A DNA stretch of 9,360 bases from positions 1 through 9,360 of the forward strand of contig JAITDV010000041.1 in NCBI GenBank assembly GCA_031282385.1, given 5' to 3'. Made by a program: the position numbers and the translations under genes. The notes under the pieces were generated by a model that was not told where the DNA came from, did not search any database, and worked only from the letters and a program-made list of their open reading frames with translations. Below, one piece after another: positions 1-6,415 of the stretch (its first letter is position 1; every line of letters starts with the position of its first letter). The stretch comes from Planctomycetaceae bacterium. Its GTDB lineage: Bacteria; Planctomycetota; Planctomycetia; Pirellulales; Thermoguttaceae.

Positions 1-167
1 GTTAGCGAAAAGGTCTATTATCAAATTAATTGACAAGGAGCCCCATTCAGATGCTCAAACGAACTCGCCGCGAACAAGTTGGCTACCATTAAAACAACAA
101 AAAGACTTTTTCAGGGACAACTATTTATCTGAAATTTTGCTTCAACATTTTTGTATTGCCGTTTGAT
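1..167. other. Window-edge region with no supported gene
   Basis: No gene can be supported here. Frame 1 is open for ten codons and closes with TGA at 31-33, so it could be the tail of a gene cut by the window edge, but ten residues cannot be identified. An AAGGAG at 35-40 precedes an ATG at 51 that opens only a 13-codon, Arg-rich reading frame ending in TAA. This is too short to call, although the segment is more GC-rich than its surroundings. No terminator with a convincing stem was found downstream of the minus-strand gene that ends at 168. Confidence 0.4.
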
Positions 168-1310
168 TTATTCTAATTTTTTTACGGCAGTTTCGGCATT
201 TTTTTCTATTATTTGCAAAGACATTAAATGATATTCAGCGATTTTGTTGGCATACCAATCGTTTTGTTTTTGTGTTTTCACGATTGAGTTACCGATGCGT
301 TCAATTATAATGTTGTATCCTTCTAAAACTCTTGTAACCGCAGTGATCTGATCTTCCATCAACTTGATTCGATTCTGCTCCGTTTGAATTGCGAAATTGA
401 CATCATTTTTTTCGTTGTCCATTTGTGAAATTGTTGTTTTCAGTTCGGCAATATTTTTATTCAGTAATTTTTTCTTGTTGTTCAATTTAACATATCTCAA
501 ATACTCCGCCGTCAAAACAACATCAAAATCGACTAACCCTCTATCTTTGTTCGTCAAATTTGCCCGCAGCTCCAAGGGTACGATCAACTCCAGATCGTCA
601 TTTTTTATCCGGTCAAAAACGTCATAATAACGATCACGCGGTATTGATGAATAAATTGCCCACTGCGACTGCATTCCGTGCTTGATTAAATTAACCTCAT
701 TTTCACTAAATTCTGTTGCAGACTTTAACATTACAACATAATTTTTATCAACCTTACTCGGTGCGCCGTTAATTGTAAATCGTCCAAGAAAAACACCTCC
801 ACCTTTACCATCTTTGCCATCGTCAAAAACATAAAAAACACCGCCCAACTTGTCCGGCGGAATCACAACTTCATTATCATCCCAATCAACCGGACTACTA
901 ATTATCACCGAAACTTCAACAAGATGTATTGGTTGAAGTTTATCTTCCGGTGTTGAAGGATTGCCTTCACCCAACTGCCTTGCTGTTACCAAGACATTGT
1001 CAACACTAAGCTCGCGAGGTTTACAACCAAACCACGCATTACCGCGATCCGCCACCATAACATCCAATCTGTTCCGAAGCTCGCCTAACCTCATCTCACT
1101 AAATTCCCGAAACAAATCATGTGCCTTGTTCGGATCAGAACCGTCAAGTACAGATTGTAATTTGGTTTTGTTCGTATCTATTTGTTTCTGCAATTTCTGA
1201 ATACTCGTATCCCACTCCCGACGAATCGCTAATGCCTTACTGCCGTAAATCCACGTAAAGAACGCAAGAAAAATAATCAATACAACAAAAACTGTATTCC
1301 AAATTTTCAT
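168..1310 (-). CDS. Membrane-anchored coiled-coil protein of unknown function
   Basis: This is a 380-residue protein that I do not recognise by name. One hydrophobic segment at about residues 5-24 is followed by a charged helical stretch (about 28-56), so it is probably anchored by its N-terminus with the bulk outside the cytoplasm. The middle (about 70-270) is mixed, beta-rich-looking sequence with a Gly/Asp-rich loop near 165-172. The last roughly 105 residues (276-380) are Lys/Glu/Asn/Gln-rich with heptad-like spacing and look like a long coiled coil. The ATG start is supported by GAGG five bases upstream (complement of 1316-1319). It is transcribed away from the neighbouring lipoprotein gene. 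Proteins of this plan, with one TM, a short coil, a globular core and a long coil, are common in Planctomycetota genomes; that comparison is from memory. A structural or envelope role is possible, but no enzymatic motif is visible. Confidence 0.85.
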   Translation of the reverse strand: MKIWNTVFVVLIIFLAFFTWIYGSKALAIRREWDTSIQKLQKQIDTNKTKLQSVLDGSDPNKAHDLFREFSEMRLGELRNRLDVMVADRGNAWFGCKPRELSVDNVLVTARQLGEGNPSTPEDKLQPIHLVEVSVIISSPVDWDDNEVVIPPDKLGGVFYVFDDGKDGKGGGVFLGRFTINGAPSKVDKNYVVMLKSATEFSENEVNLIKHGMQSQWAIYSSIPRDRYYDVFDRIKNDDLELIVPLELRANLTNKDRGLVDFDVVLTAEYLRYVKLNNKKKLLNKNIAELKTTISQMDNEKNDVNFAIQTEQNRIKLMEDQITAVTRVLEGYNIIIERIGNSIVKTQKQNDWYANKIAEYHLMSLQIIEKNAETAVKKLE

Positions 1311-1315
1311 AACAA

Positions 1316-1319
1316 CCTC
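1316..1319 (-). promoter_or_regulatory. Ribosome binding site (GAGG) of the 168-1310 gene
   Basis: The complement reads TGAGGTTGTT directly before the ATG, giving GAGG with a five-base spacer. It is one of only three clear Shine-Dalgarno sequences in the window (the others are at 1920-1923 and 4825-4830), and it fixes the start at 1310. Confidence 0.6.
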
Positions 1320-1563
1320 AAATTTAAATTATCCAACTTAAAAAACCAAATTTTATCCGCAAAATTTATCTATAACACAAACCCTAACTATAAACAATAT
1401 TGCCAACTCTCTACTTACATTTCGGCATTAACAATATGAGCCGATTTTTTGTTAAAATTAAGATACATTATATGCTGCTATATTTCAAAAAAACAAACAT
1501 ATTCAAAATAATCGATAAAGTCGTTACAGATTAACACCGATATTCTAAACATAAAAACACAGC

Positions 1564-1666
1564 TATACTGTTCGTACTATTGAATTGCTTGAATCAAGAG
1601 CGTAAAAGCTGCTTTCCACTAGGTAAACAGGCAAAAGTAAACGAAAGTTAAAGTGTGAACAGTTTA
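1564..1666 (-). repeat. MITE-like element, copy A (reverse orientation)
   Basis: This is the only full-length copy in reverse orientation. Its core is 97 bp, from ACTGTTC (1567-1573) to GAACAGT (1657-1663), and TA lies one base outside each end (1564-1565 and 1665-1666). Read on the minus strand it follows the family consensus: TTTAAACTGTTCACACTTTAA, an internal hairpin, then a region with CTCTTGA and finally AGTACGAACAGTATA. The hairpin stem is weakened here by CTGTTT facing AAGCAG (one wobble pair). Confidence 0.88.
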
Positions 1667-1737
1667 AAATTCGTCAGTGCCGATTTGCAATCTCAATTCT
1701 ATTCGTCTGTAAAACCGTATTGTTTTTGAAATAACGT

Positions 1738-1787
1738 TGTGTAAGTGTCGCAAAATCAGGATGGCGGGACAAAACAAAACTTACACA
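1738..1787. repeat. Perfect 9-bp inverted repeat with 32-base spacer
   Basis: TGTGTAAGT (1738-1746) is matched exactly by ACTTACACA (1779-1787). It is unrelated to the dispersed element and lies 140-190 bp upstream of the lipoprotein gene. With a 32-base spacer it could be a pair of binding half-sites or a leader-RNA stem, but a chance occurrence cannot be excluded. Confidence 0.4.
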
Positions 1788-1819
1788 TATTGTCGGCATA
1801 TTTTTCGGAAAAAAACAAA

Positions 1820-1838
1820 TATAACTCGCGTAGTTATA
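1820..1838. repeat. 7-bp inverted repeat TATAACT/AGTTATA
   Basis: TATAACT (1820-1826) and AGTTATA (1832-1838) flank CGCGT. It is an AT-rich dyad about 90 bp upstream of the lipoprotein start, so it could be an operator-type site. The arms are short enough that chance is a real alternative. Confidence 0.3.
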
Positions 1839-1919
1839 AACTTTGACATTTTTTGTTGCCGTGTTGACTCTTGGTAGAAATCGGGTTGGTGAATTTGGGC
1901 TAACGTATTTTGATCAAAT

Positions 1920-1923
1920 GAGG
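1920..1923 (+). promoter_or_regulatory. Ribosome binding site (GAGG) of the lipoprotein gene
   Basis: GAGG sits six bases before the ATG at 1930, which favours this start over the second in-frame ATG at 1957, which has no such site. Confidence 0.6.
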
Positions 1924-1929
1924 TAAATT

Positions 1930-2325
1930 ATGTTGCGCAAAATTTATTTTACAATAATGAAAAAAGAGATAAATGATGCAGAAGTGAATAAAATTATCAC
2001 AACACGCCCCAGAAACAAAAACAAAATAAATGCCAAACGACTAACTGACGGAATTTCTTTTTTTTGTCTTCTGGTAATTTTATTATTTATTGCCGGATGT
2101 AGTACGATTTCCAGATGTGAACCTTGTGCGCCTGTTGCGGGCAATTCGGGTTGGAGTACGTCGGAAGCGAAGATTAGTTTGTTAGGCAAAATCTATGGCA
2201 ACAAAAAACAAAACTCGAATACAACATCAAACAATTCAGCCTCTACAAAATATAACACACAAAAAAATAAATCCGGCTCAATGTCTTATCTCACAATACC
2301 ACCGCCGCCCGAATCGCCGGAATAA
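1930..2325 (+). CDS. Small putative lipoprotein, unknown function
   Basis: This is a 131-residue protein with a hydrophobic segment at about residues 42-55 running into Ile-Ala-Gly-Cys (Cys57), a good lipobox match. The mature part would therefore be lipid-anchored at Cys57. Cys63 and Cys66 form a further closely spaced pair just after it. The rest is low-complexity and Asn/Ser/Thr/Lys-rich (about 90-118), with a proline-rich end (PPPPESPE). The region before the hydrophobic core is unusually long for a type II signal peptide: about 41 residues, basic and Asn-rich. Starting at Met10 (1957) would shorten it, but GAGG at 1920-1923 supports the first ATG. The gene stands alone, followed by two copies of the dispersed repeat. 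I do not recognise the family; a short one-TM protein is the alternative reading. Confidence 0.68.
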   Translation: MLRKIYFTIMKKEINDAEVNKIITTRPRNKNKINAKRLTDGISFFCLLVILLFIAGCSTISRCEPCAPVAGNSGWSTSEAKISLLGKIYGNKKQNSNTTSNNSASTKYNTQKNKSGSMSYLTIPPPPESPE

Positions 2326-2375
2326 TGAATTATTTTGACAAACAAAATTTTATCCGCAACAAAAGAAACAATATT

Positions 2376-2476
2376 TAAACCGTTCACACCTTGAATTTCC
2401 TTCACCGCCGCCTGCTTACCTATCGGAAAGCGGGCTTACGCTCTTGAGTCACGCAATTTATAGTACGCGCAGTATA
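2376..2476 (+). repeat. MITE-like element, copy B
   Basis: The core is 95 bp, from ACCGTTC (2379-2385) to GCGCAGT (2467-2473), with TA one base outside both ends. Both termini have drifted from ACTGTTC/GAACAGT. The internal hairpin GCCTGCTT...AAGCGGGC keeps a near-complete stem with one wobble pair. The T-run after the stem is only TT in this copy. Confidence 0.88.
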
Positions 2477-2581
2477 TGAGCTATGCTGTTGCTATTGATT
2501 CTCTTTTGATGTATGTTTATCACTGCGGTGATTGAGAATGATGAAAACAATTTTTAGAGTTGGCTTAAAATTTACAGAATT

Positions 2582-2684
2582 TAAACTTTTCACACTTTAA
2601 GTTTCGTTTACCTCCGCCTGCTTACCTATCGGAAAGCAGGCTTTAACGCTCTTGAGTTACGCAATTTATAGTACGAACAGTATA
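2582..2684 (+). repeat. MITE-like element, copy C
   Basis: The core is 97 bp, from ACTTTTC (2585-2591) to GAACAGT (2675-2681), with TA one base outside both ends (2582-2583 and 2683-2684). The hairpin GCCTGCTT...AAGCAGGC is a perfect 8-bp stem with a 10-base loop, followed by TTT. It lies directly upstream of the McsA-like gene. Confidence 0.9.
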
Positions 2685-2701
2685 GCAGGTTATGATGTTT
2701 T

Positions 2702-3217
2702 ATGAAATGTCAAAAATGCAATAAACCGGCAATGTTTCATATTACTGAGCTTACAGGTGATAAACCTGTAGAGCATCATTTTTGTGAACAACACGCACGG
2801 GAATATCTCAACGAGTCGCAAAATTCTGATATACCGCCTTCGGACGAATTGGCGACAGTACTTGCAGGCAGTCAGTTGAAAAAAAATTCGATGACAAAAT
2901 TGGCTGCCGAACTACAGGCAATAGACCAACAAGTTTGTCCGGTTTGCGGAATAAGTTTTTATGATTTTCGCAATCGCGGACGATTAGGTTGTGCCAATGA
3001 TTACGACTGTTTTGCTAAACAACTTGAACCGTTGATCGCGAATATTCACGGAGCAACAACTCACGTCGGAAAAATACCTATTGAGTCAAATTTGCAATTG
3101 GATAGCAGTACGCAATTGATAAAATTAAGACGTGATCTTGATATTGCAATAAGTGAAGAAAATTACGAACAAGCATCGAAGATTAGAGACGAAATCAAGA
3201 AATTCGAAAATTTGTAA
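2702..3217 (+). CDS. mcsA: McsA-like UvrB/UvrC-motif zinc-binding protein
   Basis: This 171-residue protein has the McsA layout. An N-terminal metal site is formed by Cys3-x2-Cys6 with Cys28-x2-His31, a second site by Cys79-x2-Cys82 with Cys97-x5-Cys103, and a UVR domain lies at about 139-169 (LRRDLDIAISEENYEQASKIR). In Firmicutes, McsA activates the protein-arginine kinase McsB and takes part in CtsR/ClpC stress control. In Planctomycetota such proteins often sit beside an arginine kinase, but here both neighbours are unrelated. The start is set by the Cys motif immediately after Met1. There is only a weak GCAGG about a dozen bases upstream, overlapping the end of repeat copy C. A general zinc/UVR protein with a different partner is the alternative reading, so the symbol is by architecture only. 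Confidence 0.87.
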   Translation: MKCQKCNKPAMFHITELTGDKPVEHHFCEQHAREYLNESQNSDIPPSDELATVLAGSQLKKNSMTKLAAELQAIDQQVCPVCGISFYDFRNRGRLGCANDYDCFAKQLEPLIANIHGATTHVGKIPIESNLQLDSSTQLIKLRRDLDIAISEENYEQASKIRDEIKKFENL

Positions 3218-3269
3218 ACAGGACGAAATAATTTGCCAAATTTTACACACACAACTGAGTAGTTATGTT

Positions 3270-4010
3270 TTATTTATAGTTTTCATTCCAAATATCGTTT
3301 ATCCATTTTGCGGGTTTTGCAGCTCTTAATCCGTAGCGACCAACCCAACCGTTTATAACATTGTCGGGATTTGGGTTTCCATGAAATATTAAAATTTTGC
3401 AACCGTCCGGTTTTCGCGGCGGAAGAAAATGACACAAAGGAAAAGGTTGTAAACAATGTCTTTTAAAACTACGACACCATTTTGCGTCCCAATATTCTAA
3501 AATTCCTTTTTGATGTATTGCGTGCGATAGGTATGCTTGTTCATTTCGGTATGTGTTGCGTATTTGTTCGTCGTTGGCTAAAAAGTTATCTAGTACATCT
3601 TGATGGCATCCGATTTCAAATCTGAATACAGACGAGTTGCCGATTATTTTATCTTTGAATCCCCATTCATGTACTATCAAAAATTTACCCGCGCAATCAA
3701 AAAAAGGCTGCAAATCTTCCAAAATCAAAACATCTAAATCCAAAAATAATCCGGTTCCTTTTATGTCATTGCCGAGTTGATTTCCGAGAATAGTTAGTTT
3801 TCGCCATCCGCGTTCGGGCAATTTTTTATCGAGTTGCATTTCGGGCAAAGGTCGGATTTCGACAGACGAATCTATACCGGTTTTATCGTCGGTGAAACAA
3901 ATGAATCTATAAGGTTGTTTCAAATTATGCCGTACCATTGACGCAAGTGTATTGACATATCGGCTGGAAAACTTTGTCCCCCATTTCATGCAAATAATAT
4001 TTTTGTCCAT
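3270..4010 (-). CDS. GT-A-fold glycosyltransferase
   Basis: This 246-residue protein resembles a family of small cytoplasmic glycosyltransferases. The hallmarks are a CMKWGTKF start to the Rossmann-like half (residues 7-14), FICFTDD (36-42), and the Asp-x-Asp metal/nucleotide-sugar motif FLDLDV (DLD at 91-93). After these come GNSSVFRF (124-131), RNEQAYL (155-161) and a C-terminal HGNPNP (210-215), all typical of the group. The donor and acceptor cannot be read from sequence, but a sugar transfer onto a surface glycan is likely. There is no signal peptide or TM segment. The ATG at 4010 has only a weak TTGAG upstream. It converges on the McsA-like gene with a 52-bp gap that shows no strong terminator and no repeat copy. 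No other glycan genes surround it. Confidence 0.88.
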   Translation of the reverse strand: MDKNIICMKWGTKFSSRYVNTLASMVRHNLKQPYRFICFTDDKTGIDSSVEIRPLPEMQLDKKLPERGWRKLTILGNQLGNDIKGTGLFLDLDVLILEDLQPFFDCAGKFLIVHEWGFKDKIIGNSSVFRFEIGCHQDVLDNFLANDEQIRNTYRNEQAYLSHAIHQKGILEYWDAKWCRSFKRHCLQPFPLCHFLPPRKPDGCKILIFHGNPNPDNVINGWVGRYGLRAAKPAKWINDIWNENYK

Positions 4011-4185
4011 AACTCAATTAATCGTTACAAAAATTATGTAATTATTCCATAAATGACTGGCGGAATTGTAACAAATCGCAATAACACTTTGCCCCCGGTT
4101 TCCACAACAGTTTTCTGTCAAGTATCAATTTCCATACCAGCCATTACACAGTATTTCATTCTTGCTTACCGTAACGAAATAGTTT

Positions 4186-4288
4186 TAAACTATTCACACT
4201 TTTTAATTTCGTTTGCCGCTGCCTACTTACCTAGCGGAAAGAAGCTTTAAAATCTTGAGTCACACAATTTGATAGTACGAGCAGTATA
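4186..4288 (+). repeat. MITE-like element, copy D
   Basis: The core is 97 bp, from ACTATTC (4189-4195) to GAGCAGT (4279-4285), with TA one base outside both ends. The hairpin is decayed: the stem arms read GCCTACTT and AAGAAGCTTT, so this copy is likely older or no longer selected for the fold. Confidence 0.87.
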
Positions 4289-4550
4289 GAAGCCGCCAAA
4301 GGCGGGAAATATATCTTATAAAAATTAAATATCAACCCATACACTAATGAATGTAATTTAGAAATTCCGCGATGAGTATATTATTGGCGTGTTGGCGAAA
4401 ATTTTTATGAGTTACACCCCCCTTATGTTATTTTGCGAAAAACTGTGTACAATCATAGCCCTTGTTGTTCGATTCGTTTATGGAGATGAGTTGTTGTTGG
4501 TTTCGACAATTTTTATGAGAATTGATTTTGATACCGGATTGTTCAACAAT

Positions 4551-4609
4551 TTAAACTTGTTCACACTTGAAATTTCAATAACATTCGCAGCTTCACTTAT
4601 TCAGAAAAC
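4551..4609 (+). repeat. Truncated MITE-like element (left half), abutting copy E
   Basis: TTAAACTTGTTCACACTTGA matches the left end of the family. The similarity continues, with drift, through CGCAGCTTCACTTATTCAGAAAA, which aligns with the first stem arm and loop of the hairpin. It stops there, and the next full copy begins at once at 4612. The copy is therefore broken near the hairpin apex. Confidence 0.6.
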
Positions 4610-4611
4610 TT

Positions 4612-4714
4612 TAAACTGTTCACACATTAGATTTACTTTGCCTTCGTTTGCTTACCCATCGGAAAGCAGGCTTTTACGCTCCTGAGTTACACAATTTATA
4701 GTACGAACAGTGTA
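4612..4714 (+). repeat. MITE-like element, copy E
   Basis: The core is 97 bp with perfect 7-bp terminal inverted repeats, ACTGTTC (4615-4621) and GAACAGT (4705-4711). TA lies one base outside each end (4612-4613 and 4713-4714). The second stem arm AAAGCAGGCTTTT is intact, while the first arm reads GTTTGCTT, so the stem has a mismatch or wobble at its base. Confidence 0.9.
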
Positions 4715-4767
4715 CTTTGGCGTTTTGTCATCTTGAATTTCGGTGTGTGTTCAATATAGTAACCTTT

Positions 4768-4784
4768 CGTACAATAATTGTACG
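4768..4784. promoter_or_regulatory. 17-bp palindrome upstream of the DoxX gene, candidate operator
   Basis: CGTACAAT and ATTGTACG are perfect 8-bp arms around a single A. The site ends 53 bases before the TTG start of the DoxX gene, and a TATAAC that could be a -10 box lies just downstream at 4790-4795. A dimeric repressor site is a reasonable guess, but no cognate regulator is present and a palindrome of this size can arise by chance in a window of this length. Confidence 0.4.
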
Positions 4785-4824
4785 TTTGGTATAACCTTCA
4801 ACAATTTCACCTCCAAATAATAAT

Positions 4825-4830
4825 TAGGAG
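4825..4830 (+). promoter_or_regulatory. Ribosome binding site (TAGGAG) fixing a TTG start
   Basis: TAGGAG stands seven bases before TTG at 4838-4840, the best Shine-Dalgarno in the window. It selects the TTG over the in-frame ATG at 4778, which has no such site and would add 20 residues unlike a DoxX N-terminus. Confidence 0.7.
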
Positions 4831-4837
4831 TTTTCAC

Positions 4838-5995
4838 TTGAGTATCTGTAAAAATTCAAAAACCGGCATTTGTACATGTGCCGTAATCTGTATAGTTCTC
4901 TTGCGGATCGTTATTGGTTGGCATTACTTCTACGAAGGAATACACAAATTTGATCCCGCTGCGGAATTTTCGTCGAAAGGTTTTTTAGGAATAGCCAAAG
5001 GTCCGGCAGCAGAGTTATTCTACTGGATGTTGCCCGACATTAACGGTACACAACGATTGGCAATCGCAGAAATCGAACTCGAATCCAAAACCGTAAAAGA
5101 CGGTAAAGAAATTACTAAAACGGAGAAACGTAAAACATTCCATGTTTACGAAAAGGCTTGGACTATTTACTACCAGAAGTTTCTCAAAAAGTATGGGTTG
5201 GATAGCGTCGAAGCCAAAAAACCGGAGAACAAAAAACCAGATGACAAAAAATCCAACGAAACACCACCCGACGCTGCACAAATAAAATCTAACCAAAAAT
5301 ATGAAGTTGAAGCGATTTTCAATCGTTATCTCGATTCACTCCGAACCGGCGCTGAATCACAAGAAAAAGAAATTATCGCTTCACAGGCAAGTCTCAAACG
5401 ATACAAAGAAAAAATTAAATCAACCCCAAACGATACCGCATTTGAGAAAAAACGGCGTTGGGACGAAATGATGAAATATCGAGCCGAAGCGGAAATATGG
5501 ATTCGCACACTCGATAATCTCAGTAATGCCCTTCAAGCCGATCTAGTCCGCGTAGTTGATCCGCAACTCGTTGGCGAAAAAGGAAACATCATAACCGATC
5601 CCGAAAAAGCATGGATTCCAAATCCAATTGCCGCCTCACAAATGAAATTGCTTGATCTCGCAGTGATGATTGGATTATCGGCAATTGGTATTTGTCTGAT
5701 ACTTGGATTTTGCACACGGCTTGCATCGTTAGGCGGAATTGCGTTTTTGGTGTGTGTTATTTTGACAACATGGCCTGTTCCGGGTTATTATCCGCCGTTA
5801 CCGTCAGCAGTTGGTAACTTTTTATTTATCAGCAAGGACGGAGTTGAATTAGTTGGGCTTCTGGTTTTGGCAGTTGTTGGAGCCGGTCGTTGGGGCGGAC
5901 TTGATTTCTACGTTTGGAACTGTTTCGGCAAAAAAATTATTGGTAAAAGATTCACGGGTTGCTGTTGCAGTAAAACAAAAAAAGAAATAAGTTAA
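4838..5995 (+). CDS. DoxX-family membrane protein with large soluble insert
   Basis: The protein has 385 residues when started at the TTG. The first TM helix (about 9-30) ends in GWHYFYEG (27-34), the DoxX-type G-x-x-K region running to Lys37. A soluble insert of about 215 residues follows (roughly 50-265). It includes a Lys/Pro/Asp-rich linker (about 127-148) and a charged, probably coiled-coil stretch (about 170-255). Three C-terminal hydrophobic segments come next: about 269-292, 296-315 and 336-352, ending in GRWGGLD. Ordinary DoxX proteins are about 120-150 residues with four TM helices, so here the four helices are split by the insert. The DoxX family is linked to respiratory quinol oxidase subunits and membrane redox or thiol stress systems; the role of this long form is not established. 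It is co-directional with the oxidoreductase downstream, 552 bp away. Confidence 0.85.
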   Translation: MSICKNSKTGICTCAVICIVLLRIVIGWHYFYEGIHKFDPAAEFSSKGFLGIAKGPAAELFYWMLPDINGTQRLAIAEIELESKTVKDGKEITKTEKRKTFHVYEKAWTIYYQKFLKKYGLDSVEAKKPENKKPDDKKSNETPPDAAQIKSNQKYEVEAIFNRYLDSLRTGAESQEKEIIASQASLKRYKEKIKSTPNDTAFEKKRRWDEMMKYRAEAEIWIRTLDNLSNALQADLVRVVDPQLVGEKGNIITDPEKAWIPNPIAASQMKLLDLAVMIGLSAIGICLILGFCTRLASLGGIAFLVCVILTTWPVPGYYPPLPSAVGNFLFISKDGVELVGLLVLAVVGAGRWGGLDFYVWNCFGKKIIGKRFTGCCCSKTKKEIS

Positions 5996-6095
5996 TATAA
6001 ATTTTCGTAACGATTATTGCCGGACAAAATAAATATATTGACGATTTAAACTGCATACTTAAAAATTCTATAACTTACACGGAATTAATATTATT

Positions 6096-6194
6096 TAAAC
6101 TGTTCACACTTTAATTTCCTTCACCGCCGCCTGATTACCTAATCGGAAGCAGGCTTTTGTGCTCTTGAGCCATGCAATTTGTACGAACAGTTTA
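6096..6194 (+). repeat. MITE-like element, copy F
   Basis: The core is 93 bp with perfect ACTGTTC (6099-6105) and GAACAGT (6185-6191) ends and TA one base outside each. It is shorter than the others chiefly because the ATAG before TACGAACAGT is missing. The hairpin is altered: GCCTG/CAGGC remains as the base, with a new inner dyad GATTA-CC-TAATC, followed by TTTT. Confidence 0.88.
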
Positions 6195-6210
6195 TCGTGA
6201 AATTAATTTT

Positions 6211-6262
6211 CCGTAGGTAAGTTGACGTAGGTTACCGAGAATCAAAGTATAAACAGTTTGAA
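6211..6262 (-). repeat. Truncated MITE-like element (reverse half copy)
   Basis: CCGTAGGTAAG aligns with the reverse of the loop and first stem arm, and AAAGTATAAACAGTTTGAA with the reverse of the left end. The other half is absent. The break again lies near the hairpin apex, and the half copy begins 17 bases after copy F in the opposite orientation. Confidence 0.5.
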
Positions 6263-6383
6263 GAGAGTTCGAGACATTTTGATTATAGTTAATCTTTTTT
6301 GTCTGGATTTAATCAAGTTAAACTGAACGTTTCGTATCGTGTGTTGCCGGATAATTGAGATACGCCAGCAACACGGAATAACT

Positions 6384-6415
6384 GAATATTAAAATTTAAG
6401 AATATTAAAATTTAA
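6384..6415 (+). repeat. Perfect 16-bp tandem duplication
   Basis: GAATATTAAAATTTAA occurs twice back to back (6384-6399 and 6400-6415). The second unit runs directly into ACTGTTC of copy G, so its last bases are also the usual TTTAA left flank of the element. Confidence 0.8.

Larger units (their letters stand above)
1311..1929. other. 619-bp divergent intergenic region
   Basis: This AT-rich gap lies between two divergent genes and must contain both promoters, but no convincing -35/-10 pair stands out. TTGACA at 1843-1848 and TTGACT at 1864-1869 lack good -10 partners. It holds one reverse-oriented copy of the dispersed element (1564-1666) and two separate inverted repeats on the lipoprotein side (1738-1787 and 1820-1838). 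No coding frame with a credible start was seen. Confidence 0.5.
2326..2701. other. 376-bp gap holding two direct copies of the dispersed element
   Basis: More than half of this gap is made of copies B (2376-2476) and C (2582-2684), in the same orientation and about 105 bp apart. The spacer between them shows no gene. Copy C ends 17 bases before the start of the McsA-like gene, so the promoter of that gene must lie in or upstream of repeat sequence. Confidence 0.6.
4011..4837. other. 827-bp divergent gap with repeats and a short palindrome
   Basis: This is the longest gap in the window. It contains element copy D (4186-4288), a truncated copy joined to full copy E (4551-4714) and a 17-bp palindrome (4768-4784). 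The open frames across it lack ribosome sites, resemble no known protein and run into repeat sequence, so none is called as a gene. It must also carry the promoters of the glycosyltransferase and the DoxX gene. Confidence 0.5.

Noticed and set aside
106..118. AAAAAG-A-CTTTTT as a terminator of the 168-1310 gene
   Set aside because: The stem is all A/T with a one-base loop and cannot form a stable hairpin.
2650..2684. Outward promoter at the right end of the element (TATAGT as a -10 box)
   Set aside because: No acceptable -35 sequence lies at the right distance, and copy F lacks the TATAG altogether.
3218..3269. Bidirectional terminator in the convergent gap
   Set aside because: Only AATTTG-C-CAAATT is present, a short AT-rich dyad with a one-base loop, so no terminator is called.
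4053..4250. 65-codon open frame on the plus strand
   Set aside because: It has no ribosome site or recognisable protein character, and its 3' third is element copy D.
4389..4685. 98-codon open frame on the plus strand
   Set aside because: It starts with GTG without a ribosome site. Its second half is the truncated element and copy E, and it ends in the repeat-derived PSESRLLRS.
5015..5715. Minus-strand open frames inside the DoxX gene
   Set aside because: They are Phe/Ser-rich reverse readings of the real gene, with no start signals or family resemblance.
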